From contig JAFQVV010000037.1 of assembly GCA_017407835.1 (NCBI GenBank), positions 1 to 64,000 on the forward strand: DNA of 64,000 nt. The letters run 5' to 3'. Below, piece by piece: positions 34,514 through 44,300 of this stretch; position 1 is the stretch's first letter; every line of letters begins with the position of its first letter. Position numbers and translations under genes: made by a program. Under the pieces are notes generated by a model. That model was not told the DNA's origin. It saw only the letters and a program-made list of their open reading frames with translations, and made no database searches. The stretch is from Clostridia bacterium. GTDB lineage: Bacteria; Bacillota; Clostridia; Oscillospirales; CAG-272.

Positions 34514-34864
34514 TTACGCTTGTTTTAGCATGATTGTATCAATTTTCTCAGCCGCTGCCGTGTCCATCTCGGGGAGAACATGGGTGTAGGTGTTCAGTGT
34601 GATGCTCACATCCGAGTGTCCCGGTCTTTGCTGTACGACTCTGGGATTGACACCTGCCTGGATGAGTGCGGTGGCGTTGCTGTGGCAAAGATCGTGCAGA
34701 CGAATCTTGGGCTGTCCTGATTCCTCGAGAAAACGCTCCCATTTCTGCGTCATGGAATCGGGTTTGTAGGGCGATCCATCTGCCTGGCGTACGACGAAGC
34801 CAAGGTGCTGGAACCCGGTGTCTTTGTTCGCAATATTCCTGTCGATCCCATCCCAACCGACCGC
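34514..34864 (-). pseudogene. C-terminal remnant of a tyrosine-recombinase integrase
   Basis: About 115 codons remain, with no start: DTGFQHLGFVVRQADGSPYKPDSM runs into MTQKWERFLEESGQ, then LHDLCHSNATALIQAGVNPRVV, RPGHSDVSITLNTYTHVLPEM. The last two motifs match box II and the GH..Y end of phage-type integrases. The catalytic HxxR arginine is replaced by Cys (HDLC), and the N-terminal two thirds are missing, with a stop at the upstream end. It lies between the protease gene and a decayed att copy, so it marks an old integrative element. Confidence 0.85.
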
Positions 34865-34950
34865 TCATTTATCCGCCAAATTCCCCTAACCGACCAAAAA
34901 TCGGCCGAATGGATCCGTCTAAATGGGAATAGATCGGCATAGAAGTAAAT

Positions 34951-35013
34951 CTTGTTCCACGAAAAACAAAGAAAAAAGCCTTGAAAACATGGCGTTTTCA
35001 AGGCTTTCTTTGG
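34951..35013 (-). other. Decayed third att/terminator copy
   Basis: The stretch cttgttccacgaaaaac... and the hairpin agccttgaaaac / gttttcaaggct plus ctttgg match the flanks of the att copies at 15425 and 30574. The tRNA half itself is gone after the CCA-equivalent tgg. The upstream ~90 bp also resemble the flank of the copy at 30574. From 35014 to 35250 the DNA is AT-rich and I see no gene. Confidence 0.6.
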
Positions 35014-35250
35014 CAAGTCAGACCGGAAAAGATATCATATATTTTATAGTAGAATACTTTTTTTGATTGCATTCTTATCATCAAGTGTGTTATGAAAACT
35101 TAATTCTGTAAAGGGTTATTGAATGTTTGCATGGAAACTTTCACTCAAAACCCCTTATTCCTCATTCTCAATCTGACTAAGGAATCTATCCAAGAGTATA
35201 TTGATATTTGAAAAGTAACCATGTAAATTAACCATACTCCGTATCGCCTA

Positions 35251-36264
35251 TTACTGAATGTGAATTAATTCATCGACCTCCATAGGCGATTTTTCTGCGA
35301 TTAAGTTTTCAACCCTTTCACGGCTATTATAAATCAGATCAAGGTCATAGTCATACGTTATGTTTTTTTCGTTGGAATTGTATACATTGATTATTTTTTC
35401 CATTTCCTCACGTGAAATGTTAAACTTATAAATGAATTCTGCTATGCTCCATATGCGCCACTCCGTATTCGTCGGATTGGTGACGTATTTGTAATTTGAA
35501 TTTTTATATTTTTCTTTGGTCCATTCATAATACTCTGCTGCGCTTTCGGAATCTTTAGTCTTTATTAATTGCGATAACGCCATTTTTATCTTCAATTCGT
35601 TGTTTTTTTTGTAAAATTCTGCTTCACGCTCTTGACTGTTTCTGTAATATTCTTTAACATCGTCTAACGTTCCATGGTAAAGAAGCTCAATGTCATAATC
35701 GGTGCTGTAGTAATCGTTGGTTAGATAACACACCTCATAAAACATATCCGTTGGAATATTCAGTGCTCTGATAAAAGTATAAATATTTACATTTTCTATG
35801 AATTGTGCATGATCCATTCCCTCATACGCACTTGCCCATTCACGAATCAATTTCCCGTCTATACAATCCGCCCATATCCCGCTAAAGCCTTCAAACGATG
35901 TTGTCAAACTATTGTATTCGGTCGCTTTTATTCCCCCGGATATCTGCCCATCCTGCTCGTCGGGCTCTCGATCAGTATCAGTCGATTCCGATCCGTGATA
36001 GGATGTGTCTTCAATCGGATCGGTGCTATCGTGTGCATTGTCTGTCTGATCCGAAAAAACAGGATCGTCGTGCTGCAGATACGGCATAGCCAACAACGCA
36101 CCGATAATCAAAACGAATGATGCTGCGAGTGAGCCGTATTTCACGATCAAACTTGTTCTTCTTGTTTTTCGTTTGTTAATATTCATTGCATTTGACGGAG
36201 CTGCCTCAGCGATATATTTACTATCCAGCAGACCCATATACTGAATCATTTTTTCTTGCTTCAT
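35251..36264 (-). CDS. Putative membrane anti-sigma factor or sigma-linked lipid-exposed protein
   Basis: This 337-aa protein has a short cytoplasmic N-terminus with MGLLDSKYIAEA (a motif seen in Clostridia anti-sigma-like proteins), one transmembrane helix (about 44-62) and an acidic, Ser/Asp-rich extracellular linker. An alpha-helical ectodomain of ~200 residues is unrecognised. Its start overlaps the sigma-factor stop by four bases, the usual coupling for an ECF sigma/anti-sigma pair. The extracellular part would be the sensor. Base composition is clearly more AT-rich than the core genes around it, consistent with transfer. Confidence 0.7.
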   Translation of the reverse strand: MKQEKMIQYMGLLDSKYIAEAAPSNAMNINKRKTRRTSLIVKYGSLAASFVLIIGALLAMPYLQHDDPVFSDQTDNAHDSTDPIEDTSYHGSESTDTDREPDEQDGQISGGIKATEYNSLTTSFEGFSGIWADCIDGKLIREWASAYEGMDHAQFIENVNIYTFIRALNIPTDMFYEVCYLTNDYYSTDYDIELLYHGTLDDVKEYYRNSQEREAEFYKKNNELKIKMALSQLIKTKDSESAAEYYEWTKEKYKNSNYKYVTNPTNTEWRIWSIAEFIYKFNISREEMEKIINVYNSNEKNITYDYDLDLIYNSRERVENLIAEKSPMEVDELIHIQ

Positions 36265-36815
36265 ATCGTTATCTCCTCTCTTTTAAGATAATCTTTGAAC
36301 TTATTCCGTGTCCGCATCAGCATAACCTTTACATTGCTCTCTGTTATACCGTAATCAGCGGCAATATCCTTCACGGAACTCATGTACCAATACCGTCTGA
36401 CAAACACGACTCGCACCTCCTGTGAAAGCGAAGCCACAAAGGAATTTATCGCATCCCGCAGATGGATTTCGTCTGAAATATCACCGACTGCAAGGTCGGG
36501 AATGAATTCTTCTGCTTCGGTGAAAATAACGTCCACATCGGGGGTGCGTTTCTGTGCGCGGTCATGTATGTATTGGTTGATCGCAATGTGGCGTGTAAGC
36601 TTGCCAAGGTATGCGGACAGCAGTTCTGGTTTTTTCGGCGGGATGGTTTCCCATGCTTTTTGATATGTGTCGTTTACGCATTCCTCCGCATCCTGATCGG
36701 AATATAGGATGTTACGGGCGATATAGTGGCAGTATCTGCCGTATTTCTTGTCGGTTTCTGTAATGGCAGATTCGGAGCGCTCCCAGTACAACGCCACAAT
36801 CTGTTTATCGTCCAT
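36261..36815 (-). CDS. ECF-type RNA polymerase sigma factor
   Basis: This 184-aa protein has the sigma-70 region 2 pattern (YCHYIARNILYSDQDAEECVNDTYQKAWETIPP) and the region 4 helix-turn-helix (RVVFVRRYWYMSSVKDIAADYGITESNVKVMLMRTRNKFKDYL). A GGAGAGA site precedes ATG 36815. It forms a translationally coupled pair with the membrane protein downstream and has a good promoter ~110 bp upstream. It may autoregulate or control surface genes on the islands; no matching promoter motif was proven. Confidence 0.88.
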   Translation of the reverse strand: MDDKQIVALYWERSESAITETDKKYGRYCHYIARNILYSDQDAEECVNDTYQKAWETIPPKKPELLSAYLGKLTRHIAINQYIHDRAQKRTPDVDVIFTEAEEFIPDLAVGDISDEIHLRDAINSFVASLSQEVRVVFVRRYWYMSSVKDIAADYGITESNVKVMLMRTRNKFKDYLKREEITI

Positions 36816-36923
36816 GATGTCTCTCCTTTCTATGTGATAAGGCCTTTCACCCTAATACACAAAATTTAGATGCAGTTGGTTACAGAGTTGATAAAATTTC
36901 AGTAATTCTTTTTTATTGAAATT

Positions 36924-36952
36924 ATTATATCACAGACGCAACTTTTTTACAA
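36924..36952 (-). promoter_or_regulatory. Promoter of the sigma/anti-sigma operon
   Basis: On the minus strand TTGTAA and a perfect TATAAT are separated by 17 bp. The leader is ~100 nt with no obvious structure. Confidence 0.65.
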
Positions 36953-37111
36953 TTTAGAACGGTATTCTAGTCGCAAAAAATGTTGAAAAGTCCATCCGAA
37001 AATGCTGAAAAAGGGGATGGGGTCGTTCAAAGCCCTTCGACTAGTCCATTTCTGCAAATGATATCTTTTTAATTTGACTGCTTTTTGTTTTTCAAAAAAG
37101 TGAGAAAAATA

Positions 37112-37147
37112 ACGAAAAACGGAGAAAACATAATGTTTTCTCCGTTT
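37112..37147 (-). terminator. Terminator of the tRNA operon
   Basis: A 14-bp stem (aaacggagaaaaca / tgttttctccgttt) with a TAA loop is followed on the minus strand by a T-run, 6 bp after the tRNA CCA end. Confidence 0.85.
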
Positions 37148-37152
37148 AATTC

Positions 37153-37230
<78 letters not shown>

Positions 37231-37234
37231 GTAT

Positions 37235-37323
37235 TGGTGCCGGAAACCGGGATCGAACCGGTACGATACTTTCGTATCACGGGATTTTAAGTCCCGGGCG
37301 TCTGCCAGTTTCGCCATTCCGGC
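37235..37323 (-). tRNA. tRNA-Leu (TAA)
   Basis: A cloverleaf from GCCGGAATGGC to GCCGGCACCA-type acceptor ends has anticodon TAA in GGGACTTAAAATCCC. A long variable arm (GTGATACGAAAGTATCGT) is typical of tRNA-Leu, and CCA is encoded. It lies 4 bp upstream of tRNA-fMet in one transcript. Confidence 0.93.
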
Positions 37324-37357
37324 GAGGACTGAGCGCACACTCGTTGAGTGCGAATAT

Positions 37358-37386
37358 AGTATAGCATTATTTTGCCCGGTTGTCAA
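37358..37386 (-). promoter_or_regulatory. tRNA operon promoter
   Basis: On the minus strand a perfect TTGACA and TATACT are separated by 17 bp, ~35 bp before tRNA-Leu. Confidence 0.8.
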
Positions 37387-37455
37387 GAGGTTTGGTGAAT
37401 TTTTTGCAGATAAATCCTGCAGGGGCGCAAAAATCGTTCGACAGAATTTGCAAAA

Positions 37456-38130
37456 TCAGGATGAGGGAGGTGTTTGGTCGCTCTTCTGCACGGCGATACG
37501 GGGCATATTCCAGCGATAGTGTGCGGCAAGAATGCGGATTACCACCACCGCACAGACGGTAATCAGGAGGGAGATCGCGATTGGCACTCCTGCTTTTGCC
37601 ATGAAATAATAGATTGCCGCGCCGAAGATAGCCACGCTGGCATAAATATGTTTGCGAAAAACAGCTGGCACCGTAGCAACGAACAAGTCTCGGATAACGC
37701 CGCCGCCGACACCCGTGATGGTACCTAAGAAAATGGCGAGGAAGGCGTTATCGTGCATCTCTCCCGCCAGTGCGGCATCGACGCCGACCGTCACAAAAAT
37801 CGCAAGGCCGATGGCATCGAAGACATTGACAATTTTCATGAGGCGTTGGCTGTGCAGATTGATGCGATCTCCGAGAAAATATGCGCAAAAGAAGACGGTA
37901 AGCGAGACGATGACCGCCAACAGCGCATAAATGGGGTTGGTAAAGACCAGGGGCGGGGTGTGTCCGATGATAATATCACGCGTCATACCGCCGCCGACAG
38001 CGGTTGTCGCCCCCAGGACCAGGGCGCCGAATGCATCGAGATTATGGTCAATGGCGACAAGGACACCCGATACGGCGAAGGCAATAATGCCGATCAGCTC
38101 GGCGATAAAGATCAGCTCATGTGCGTACAT
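37456..38130 (-). CDS. TRIC-type cation channel family protein (UPF0126, YicG/YvgT-like)
   Basis: This 224-aa protein has about seven transmembrane helices arranged as two related triplets. Each triplet carries the family glycine motif (AVGGGMTRDIIIG and GVGGGVIRDLFVA). Prokaryotic members form trimeric, potassium-permeable channels; in-cell roles are not well defined, and some work links them to amino-acid transport. It has a GAGGTG ribosome binding site and lies 58 bp after the FAD-dehydrogenase gene on the same strand, so the two may share a transcript. Confidence 0.88.
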   Translation of the reverse strand: MYAHELIFIAELIGIIAFAVSGVLVAIDHNLDAFGALVLGATTAVGGGMTRDIIIGHTPPLVFTNPIYALLAVIVSLTVFFCAYFLGDRINLHSQRLMKIVNVFDAIGLAIFVTVGVDAALAGEMHDNAFLAIFLGTITGVGGGVIRDLFVATVPAVFRKHIYASVAIFGAAIYYFMAKAGVPIAISLLITVCAVVVIRILAAHYRWNMPRIAVQKSDQTPPSS

Positions 38131-38188
38131 AATACACCTCGTAGATTTGCATGAAAATGCGAGGAGGAGAGGGAATATTGCGTCGAGA

Positions 38189-39607
38189 TCAAGTGTTTTC
38201 TTCGGCGAGGATTTTCTGCCCCATGAGTACGCCCATCACCGATGCCATCATCAGGCCGCGCGTCCAGCCGCTTGAGTCGCCCAGACAGTGCAGGCCACGG
38301 ATGTTGGTGTTGAGGTCTGTATCCATTTTAATGCGGTTGGAGTAGAACTTCAGCTCGGGAGAATAGAGCAGGGTTTCGCGCGAGTCAAAGCCGGGGACGA
38401 CCTGACCGACTGCCGTGATAAAGTTGATGATGTTGGTCATGGCGCGGTAGGGCATGGCGGCGGTGATATCGCCTGCCACTGCATCGGGGAGTGTGGGACG
38501 CACGTTGGATTGTGCCAGTTCCTTGGGCCAGGTGCGCTTGCCGTCGAGAATATCGCCGAAGCGCTGAACGAGAATGTGCCCATTCGCGAGCATATTGGTC
38601 AGCTCGCCGATCTTTTGGGCATAGGCGATGGGCTGATTGAAGGGAACCGAGAAATTGTGGGAACAGAGAATCGCAAGATTGGTGTTCTGGGATTTACGAT
38701 CTTTGTAGGAATGTCCGTTGACGACAGCGAGATCGTTGTCGTAGTTTTCCTGGCTGACGATGCCCCCAGGGTTCTGGCAGAAGGTGCGAACCTTGTTCTT
38801 GAAGGGAAGGGGATAACCCACCAGTTTGGATTCATAAAGAGCCTCGTTGACCTCTTCCATGATTTCGTTGCGGACTTCGACGCGGACGCCGATGTCAACC
38901 GTTCCGGGCTGATGCGCGATGCCATGCTCGGCGCAGATGTGCTCAAGCCAATCGGCACCGCGGCGACCGGTGGCGACAACGGTGCGGGGAGCATAGAGCT
39001 CGATGGGCTCACCCTTGCCCGATGCCGGCTCGGCGGCGATGCCGATGCAGGTGTCACCGTCAAGGATAAGATTGGTGCAGTTGTGGTTGAAGAGGATTTC
39101 CACGCCTTTGTCCATCAGTGTACGCTGAATGGCGTAATAAAGTTCCTGCGCCCGCTCGGTGCCAAGGTGGCGGATGGGGCAATCGACCAGCTTCAGCCCC
39201 GCGCGGATGGCGCGGCGGCGGATTTCCTTGATTTTGTCGGGGTTGCTGACGCCTTCAATGTGCGGATCTGCACCGAACTCCAGATAGATGCGGTCGGTGT
39301 AGTCGATCAGCTCCTGCGCGAAGTCGGCGCCGATCAGCTCGGGGAGCGCACCGCCCACCTCATAGCAGAGCGAGAGCTTGCCGTCCGAGAATGCACCAGC
39401 GCCTGAGAATCCTGTGGTAATGTGGCAGGATGGCTTGCAGTTGACGCACTCTCTGCCGCTTGCCTTGGGACAGCGGCGGCGTTCGATGGGCTGACCTTTT
39501 TCAACGATAACAATTTTTTTTCGGCTTCCACGACGCACCAGCTCAAGCGCAGTAAAAATACCGGCAGGACCTGCGCCGACGATAATGACATCACACTTTT
39601 GCAGCAT
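38189..39607 (-). CDS. NAD(P)/FAD-dependent oxidoreductase (COG2509-type dehydrogenase)
   Basis: This 472-aa flavoprotein has an N-terminal Rossmann FAD site (VIIVGAGPAGIFTALEL) and CPKASGRECVNCKPSCHITTGFSGAGAFSDGKL with several Cys residues. The central PRTVVATGRRGADWLE and the C-terminal GLHCLGDSSGWTRGLMMASVMG end the FAD fold. This matches the uncharacterised FAD-dependent dehydrogenase group COG2509; the substrate is unknown. A GGAGAG site precedes the start. The leader contains a hairpin plus T-run directly after the predicted transcription start (see 39635-39669). Confidence 0.87.
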   Translation of the reverse strand: MLQKCDVIIVGAGPAGIFTALELVRRGSRKKIVIVEKGQPIERRRCPKASGRECVNCKPSCHITTGFSGAGAFSDGKLSLCYEVGGALPELIGADFAQELIDYTDRIYLEFGADPHIEGVSNPDKIKEIRRRAIRAGLKLVDCPIRHLGTERAQELYYAIQRTLMDKGVEILFNHNCTNLILDGDTCIGIAAEPASGKGEPIELYAPRTVVATGRRGADWLEHICAEHGIAHQPGTVDIGVRVEVRNEIMEEVNEALYESKLVGYPLPFKNKVRTFCQNPGGIVSQENYDNDLAVVNGHSYKDRKSQNTNLAILCSHNFSVPFNQPIAYAQKIGELTNMLANGHILVQRFGDILDGKRTWPKELAQSNVRPTLPDAVAGDITAAMPYRAMTNIINFITAVGQVVPGFDSRETLLYSPELKFYSNRIKMDTDLNTNIRGLHCLGDSSGWTRGLMMASVMGVLMGQKILAEENT

Positions 39608-39634
39608 AATACGCTCTCCTTTACCTATTCACAC

Positions 39635-39669
39635 CAAAAAACTCTGTCGGCACACAATGCTGACAGAGT
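39635..39669 (-). terminator. Promoter-proximal attenuator-like hairpin before the FAD dehydrogenase
   Basis: On the minus strand the stem actctgtc-ggc... / ...tgacagagt (12 bp, one mismatch) is followed by TTTTTT, then by the ribosome binding site. With the start predicted near 39674, the transcript would begin inside the stem. Confidence 0.55.
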
Positions 39670-39680
39670 TGTACCACTCT

Positions 39681-39709
39681 ATTATACGATGTTTTTACCC
39701 AAAAGTCAA
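39681..39709 (-). promoter_or_regulatory. Promoter of the FAD dehydrogenase gene
   Basis: On the minus strand TTGACT and a perfect TATAAT are separated by 17 bp. Confidence 0.75.
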
Positions 39710-39806
39710 GGGGGATATGAAGGCAAAATTGACAGAAATGTGGAAAAATTGTTTTTTTAGGGGGGATTATGCCCTGCAAAACCACGGTTTGGTACAGAAA
39801 TTTTTA

Positions 39807-39835
39807 TTGCAAAAGGGAAAAAAATATGGTATACT
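39807..39835 (+). promoter_or_regulatory. Promoter of the SPFH/zinc-ribbon gene
   Basis: TTGCAA and TATACT are separated by 17 bp, ~50 bp before the ATG. Confidence 0.65.
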
Positions 39836-39886
39836 GAATATATAATCCGCGGCAAGGTGCCGCGGCAGGATGGAAAGGAGAACCTC

Positions 39887-41260
39887 ATGGGTCTGATTAA
39901 AGCAATCAAAGGCGCAGTCGGCGGCGTTTTGGCCGATCAATGGAAAGAATTTTTCTATTGCGAATCGATTCCCAATGATATTTTAATGATCAAAGGACAA
40001 AAGCGTACTTCGTCGCGTTCCTCCAACACAAAGGGAGAAGACAATATCATCTCAAACGGCGCGGGGATTGCTGTCGCCGATGGGCAATGCATGATCATCG
40101 TTGAGCAGGGCAAGGTGGTTGAAGTTTGCGCCGAGCCCGGGGAGTTTACCTTTGACAGTTCCACCGAGCCGTCTATCTTTGCGGGAAGTTTGGGCGAGTC
40201 GATTGTCAATACCTTCAAAACCATCGGCAAACGCTTTACCTACGGCGGCGATACGGGCAAGGATCAGCGCATTTATTACTTTAACACCAAAGAGATTCTG
40301 GACAATAAATTTGGCACTTCCACCCCGATTTCCTTCCGCGTGGTTGACTCGCGCATCGGATTTGATGTGGATGTTTCGCTGCGCTGCAACGGCATCTATA
40401 CCTTCCGCCTGACCGATCCGCTTAAGTTTTATGCTGCCGTTGGGGGCAATGTGACACATTCCTTCAACAAAGAAACCCTGCGGGATACGATGCGCAGTGA
40501 ATTTGTCAGCGCGCTCGGTCCGGCACTGGCAAAGCTGTCGGCGCTGGAGCTTCGTCCCAACCAGATTCCGGCGCATACCGATGAACTGGAGAAATATCTC
40601 AACGAAGCATTGGGTGGCGAGTGGGGAGCACGTGGCATCGGCGATGTTAAGGTTGCGATCAACCCGCCTACCCTGACCGAAGCGGATCAAGAGATGCTCA
40701 AAGAGGCGCAGAAAACGGCGATGTACCGCGATCCCACCATGGCGGGTGCAACGCTGGTTGGCGCACAGGCCGATGCGATGCGTGCCGCCGCCGCCAATGA
40801 AGCAGGTGCGATGACCGGCTTTATGGGCATGGGTATGGCAATGAACGCAGGCGGAGGGGCAAACGCGCAGAACCTCTTTGCCATGGGGAAGCAGTCTGCT
40901 CCCGCTGACGGATGGACTTGTGCCTGCGGTGCGAAGGCAAGCGGAAAATTCTGTGCCCAGTGCGGAGCAAAAAAGCCTGAGGCCCAAGTAGCCGACACGT
41001 GGACCTGCAGCTGCGGTGCCGAGAATGTGGGCAAATTCTGTGTGATGTGCGGCTCCCCAAAGCCGGCTGCCGATGGTTGGACCTGTGCCTGCGGCAAGGT
41101 GAACAAGGGTAAATTCTGCCCCGAATGCGGGGCGAAGAAGCCTGCGGATGCGCTGCTCTACCGCTGTGATAAGTGCGGCTGGGAGCCTGCTGATCCCGCC
41201 AATCCCCCAAAATTCTGTCCCGAATGCGGAGACGCTTTCACCGATGAGGATGTCAAGTAA
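39887..41260 (+). CDS. SPFH/Band-7 domain protein with C-terminal zinc ribbons (YdjI-like)
   Basis: This 457-aa protein begins MGLIKAIKGAVGGVLADQWKE, the hallmark start of the YdjI/COG4260 group. An SPFH core follows (about 20-275; GIAVADGQCMIIVEQGKVVEV, FTYGGDTGKDQRIYYFN), then an Ala/Met/Gly-rich linker and four CxCG...CxxCG zinc-ribbon units (WTCACGAKASGKFCAQCG and relatives, about 345-455). SPFH proteins scaffold membrane microdomains; YdjI works with PspA-type envelope-stress proteins in Bacillus. ATG 39887 has a perfect AAAGGAG site. It is monocistronic, with its own promoter and terminator, and no PspA/LiaH partner is seen here. Confidence 0.9.
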   Translation: MGLIKAIKGAVGGVLADQWKEFFYCESIPNDILMIKGQKRTSSRSSNTKGEDNIISNGAGIAVADGQCMIIVEQGKVVEVCAEPGEFTFDSSTEPSIFAGSLGESIVNTFKTIGKRFTYGGDTGKDQRIYYFNTKEILDNKFGTSTPISFRVVDSRIGFDVDVSLRCNGIYTFRLTDPLKFYAAVGGNVTHSFNKETLRDTMRSEFVSALGPALAKLSALELRPNQIPAHTDELEKYLNEALGGEWGARGIGDVKVAINPPTLTEADQEMLKEAQKTAMYRDPTMAGATLVGAQADAMRAAAANEAGAMTGFMGMGMAMNAGGGANAQNLFAMGKQSAPADGWTCACGAKASGKFCAQCGAKKPEAQVADTWTCSCGAENVGKFCVMCGSPKPAADGWTCACGKVNKGKFCPECGAKKPADALLYRCDKCGWEPADPANPPKFCPECGDAFTDEDVK

Positions 41261-41276
41261 ATCAACGCAAATCAAA

Positions 41277-41306
41277 CGGGTGCTGCCGATTGGCGGCACC
41301 CGTTTT
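41277..41306 (+). terminator. Terminator of the SPFH gene
   Basis: The stem cgggtgctgcc / ggcggcacccg (one G-T pair) with a GATT loop runs into TTTT. Confidence 0.85.
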
Positions 41307-41310
41307 GCAC

Positions 41311-41344
41311 AAAAAAGAGAGAGCCGCGCAGATCTGCGCGGCTC
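41311..41344 (-). terminator. Terminator of the pseudokinase gene
   Basis: A perfect 10-bp stem (gagccgcgca / tgcgcggctc) with a GATC loop is followed on the minus strand by a CTCTTTTTT run. Confidence 0.85.
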
Positions 41345-41376
41345 TTGTGTTTTGTCTGACGGGAATATTCCCTCAA

Positions 41377-44300
41377 TCAGTTGATAATCGTATAGTTGAT
41401 GTCTGCCTCGTCGGCATAAGTCATAGCGGGAGAGTTGCTCGGGACATAGAGGGTGATGGACGGGCAGTAGCGGAAGGCGCGGTCGCCGATCGTGGTGACG
41501 GTGGCGGGCAGGTAGACCGCCTCGAGCATATAGCAGCGTTCAAACGCCGAATTACCAACCGAAACCACACCAGCAGGCAGGCTGATGCGGGAGAGCACAC
41601 TGCATCCGGCAAAGGCCCGGCTGCCGATGGTCTGCAGCGATGTGGGCAGATTTACCGAGTAGAGGTGCGTGCAATTTTCAAACGCCGAGTTGCCGATTGA
41701 TGTAATGGTGGCAGGCAGCGAAATGGTGGCGATTGATTTGCCGGCAAAGGCGGATGCGCCGATTGCCGTAACGGGTGTTCCGTCGATTCGATCGGGCACG
41801 GTGACATTGGCTGCATTGCCGAGGTAGCCCGTGATGGTGCAGGCACCGTCGGTGATGCTGTAGCTGAAGAGGGGATTGACCGCGGACACTGTGACATAGC
41901 AGCTGACCGTTTCGCCGTCTGCGGCGGTCACGGTGATCACAGCGACACCTGCTGCATGTGCGGTGATCTGGCCTTTGTCATCCACCGTGGCAACCTTGGT
42001 ATTGCTTGAGGTATAGGTCAGTGCACGATCCTGCACGCCGGTGACACCGAGCGAGACACTTTGCCCAAGGTCCAGCGTGAAGGTGTTCTGATGGAGACTG
42101 AGTGCAACCTCACCGTCGGGATCGCCGATGATGACCTTTACCCAGGTTCCTGCCGAGAGGGGAGTTCCTGCTTCGGGAGAAGTGGAGAGCACCTGTTCGA
42201 CGGCTGCTGCCTCATAAACGGGGATGACGGTATAGCCGCATCCCTGCAGGATAGCGATGGCCGCGTCGGGCGCCATGCCGATTACGTTAGGCAGAGAGAG
42301 GTTCTCTGCACCGAGGCTGATGTAGAGGGTAATGGGCGAATCGGTTTCAATATTATTGCCCACAGGGATCGACTGATAATAGATGGAATCTTTGGCATAG
42401 ACAGATGATGGAGCGCTCTGCCACAGCACATTGGTCAAATTGTGGCGGCGAATGAGTTCCTCTGCCTGCGTGCGGGTTTTTCCTGTAAAGTTTGGCATGG
42501 AAAGAATTTCCGGTCCTGCCGAGACAATCAGCTTGACCGAGCCGCCTGCAGGCAGTTTGGCACCGACAGCGGGATCCTGCGTGAGCACAGTGCCGACGTC
42601 TGCCGAATCAAATCTGGTAGAGATATCGGCCTTGAGTGACAGCTCGGCGAGCTTTGCCTCAGCTTCCTCCTGCGTCAATCCGACAAGCACGGGAACCGAG
42701 AAGGTTTCGGCGCCCAGGCTGACCGTCAGCGAAATGGTGGTACCTTCGGTAATGGTGGTGCCTTCTGCAACACTTTGCGAGATGACCTTGCCCTGGGCGA
42801 CCGTGTCGCTGTATACCTCGGTGGTGACCGTGTGAAGCTTGAGTTCGCGCAGCTTTGCGGCGGCCTCGGTGTAATCGAGTCCTGTTAGCTTAGGGAGTTT
42901 GACCTCGGCGGCAGGGGGAGCTGTGGTTTCGTTGATGATAGGAGTCTGTGCCGTCGTCTCGGGGGCCTGTGTTGTTTCGGGAGATTGGGTGGTGGTATCA
43001 TCGGGGGAAACCGTCACCGAAGGATCTGCGGTCGATGTTTCGGGATCGATGGGATCCGATTCGATGGGATCGGTCAAGGTGTCACTCGGATTCACGGTGG
43101 ACGAGGGCGAGGGATCTTCCGTTTCGTCGGGATTGCCAATGCTTGTGAGGCGGCTGATGCCCCAGACCACCCCGGCAAAGAGCAGAAGCAGTGCCAGAAT
43201 TGCCGCAAGAACGGGAATCAGGCGACGCATATTGGAGGATTCTTCCTCCGGGGGATAATCATCATTGCCATCCTCGGGTGCTGCAATGTCAGAGAGCATT
43301 GCAGCATCGGCGGCAAGGTTGAGATCGTTTTCTTCGGCGGCCGCAGGATACGGTTGCTGCGGTATGTCCTGTCCCGGCTGCGGCACGGCGGCATATTGCT
43401 GTGCCGCACGGATAGCCGCGTCATTGTTGGAGCGATAGGCGGCGGCACTTGCGTATGCACCGATAGCGGCACCGGCATAGGTGGGATTAGCGGTGGGGGG
43501 GACAAAGGCGGCAGACTGCTGCGGGATTTCCGCGGAAGGGGCGGGAAGGGGAGCTTCACCACTGCTCAGCGGAAGAATCTCGGTGATGGTGCCGATCGCG
43601 GGGATGACCACATAGTCATCCTTCTCATCCAGCAGGCAATCGCGCAGATCATCGGCGAATGCGGCAGGATCGGTATAACGGCGCGAGGGATCAAACGAGC
43701 AAGCACGCGCTAAGATCAGGGCAACCTCGTCATCCGCATTGACGGGAGGCGGAAGTTCATCTGCCTCGTTGCGCAGGACGATTGCCCGGCGGAGTGCCGC
43801 TTCATCGGCATTGGGCGATGCGAGGAAGGGAGCGCATCGATTATTGAAGAGTGAATAGAGCACCATACCCAGCGCATACAGATCGGCATCGGAAGAGACG
43901 GTGCTTTCTTCCTGAAGCTCGGGGGGCATATACAAAAGCGAATCAAAGGGAACAGTGTCCAGCGCCTGTCCCAGCAGCCGTTCTTCGGCGAAGTCGGCGA
44001 GACAAACGGTGCCGTCGGCGGCGACAAAGAGATTGGAGGGCTTGAGATTGCCGTGAACGATGCCCTCTTCGGCTGCGGCGCCAAGCGCCCGGCAGACAGC
44101 AATACCGAGATTGAGCAGGTCATTGGCGGTGATGTCGTGTGTGCGCGCAAAATCGTCAAAAAGCGTGAGGGGCTCGCAGCGAACCAACAGAACCAGCTCG
44201 CCCGATGAGCCGCGCACCAGCCGTCTGTCTTCAATGACCATGACTGACGGAACGGTGAGGCGGCGCAGACGGTCAATCTGTCCAACCACCTCGCGCATTG

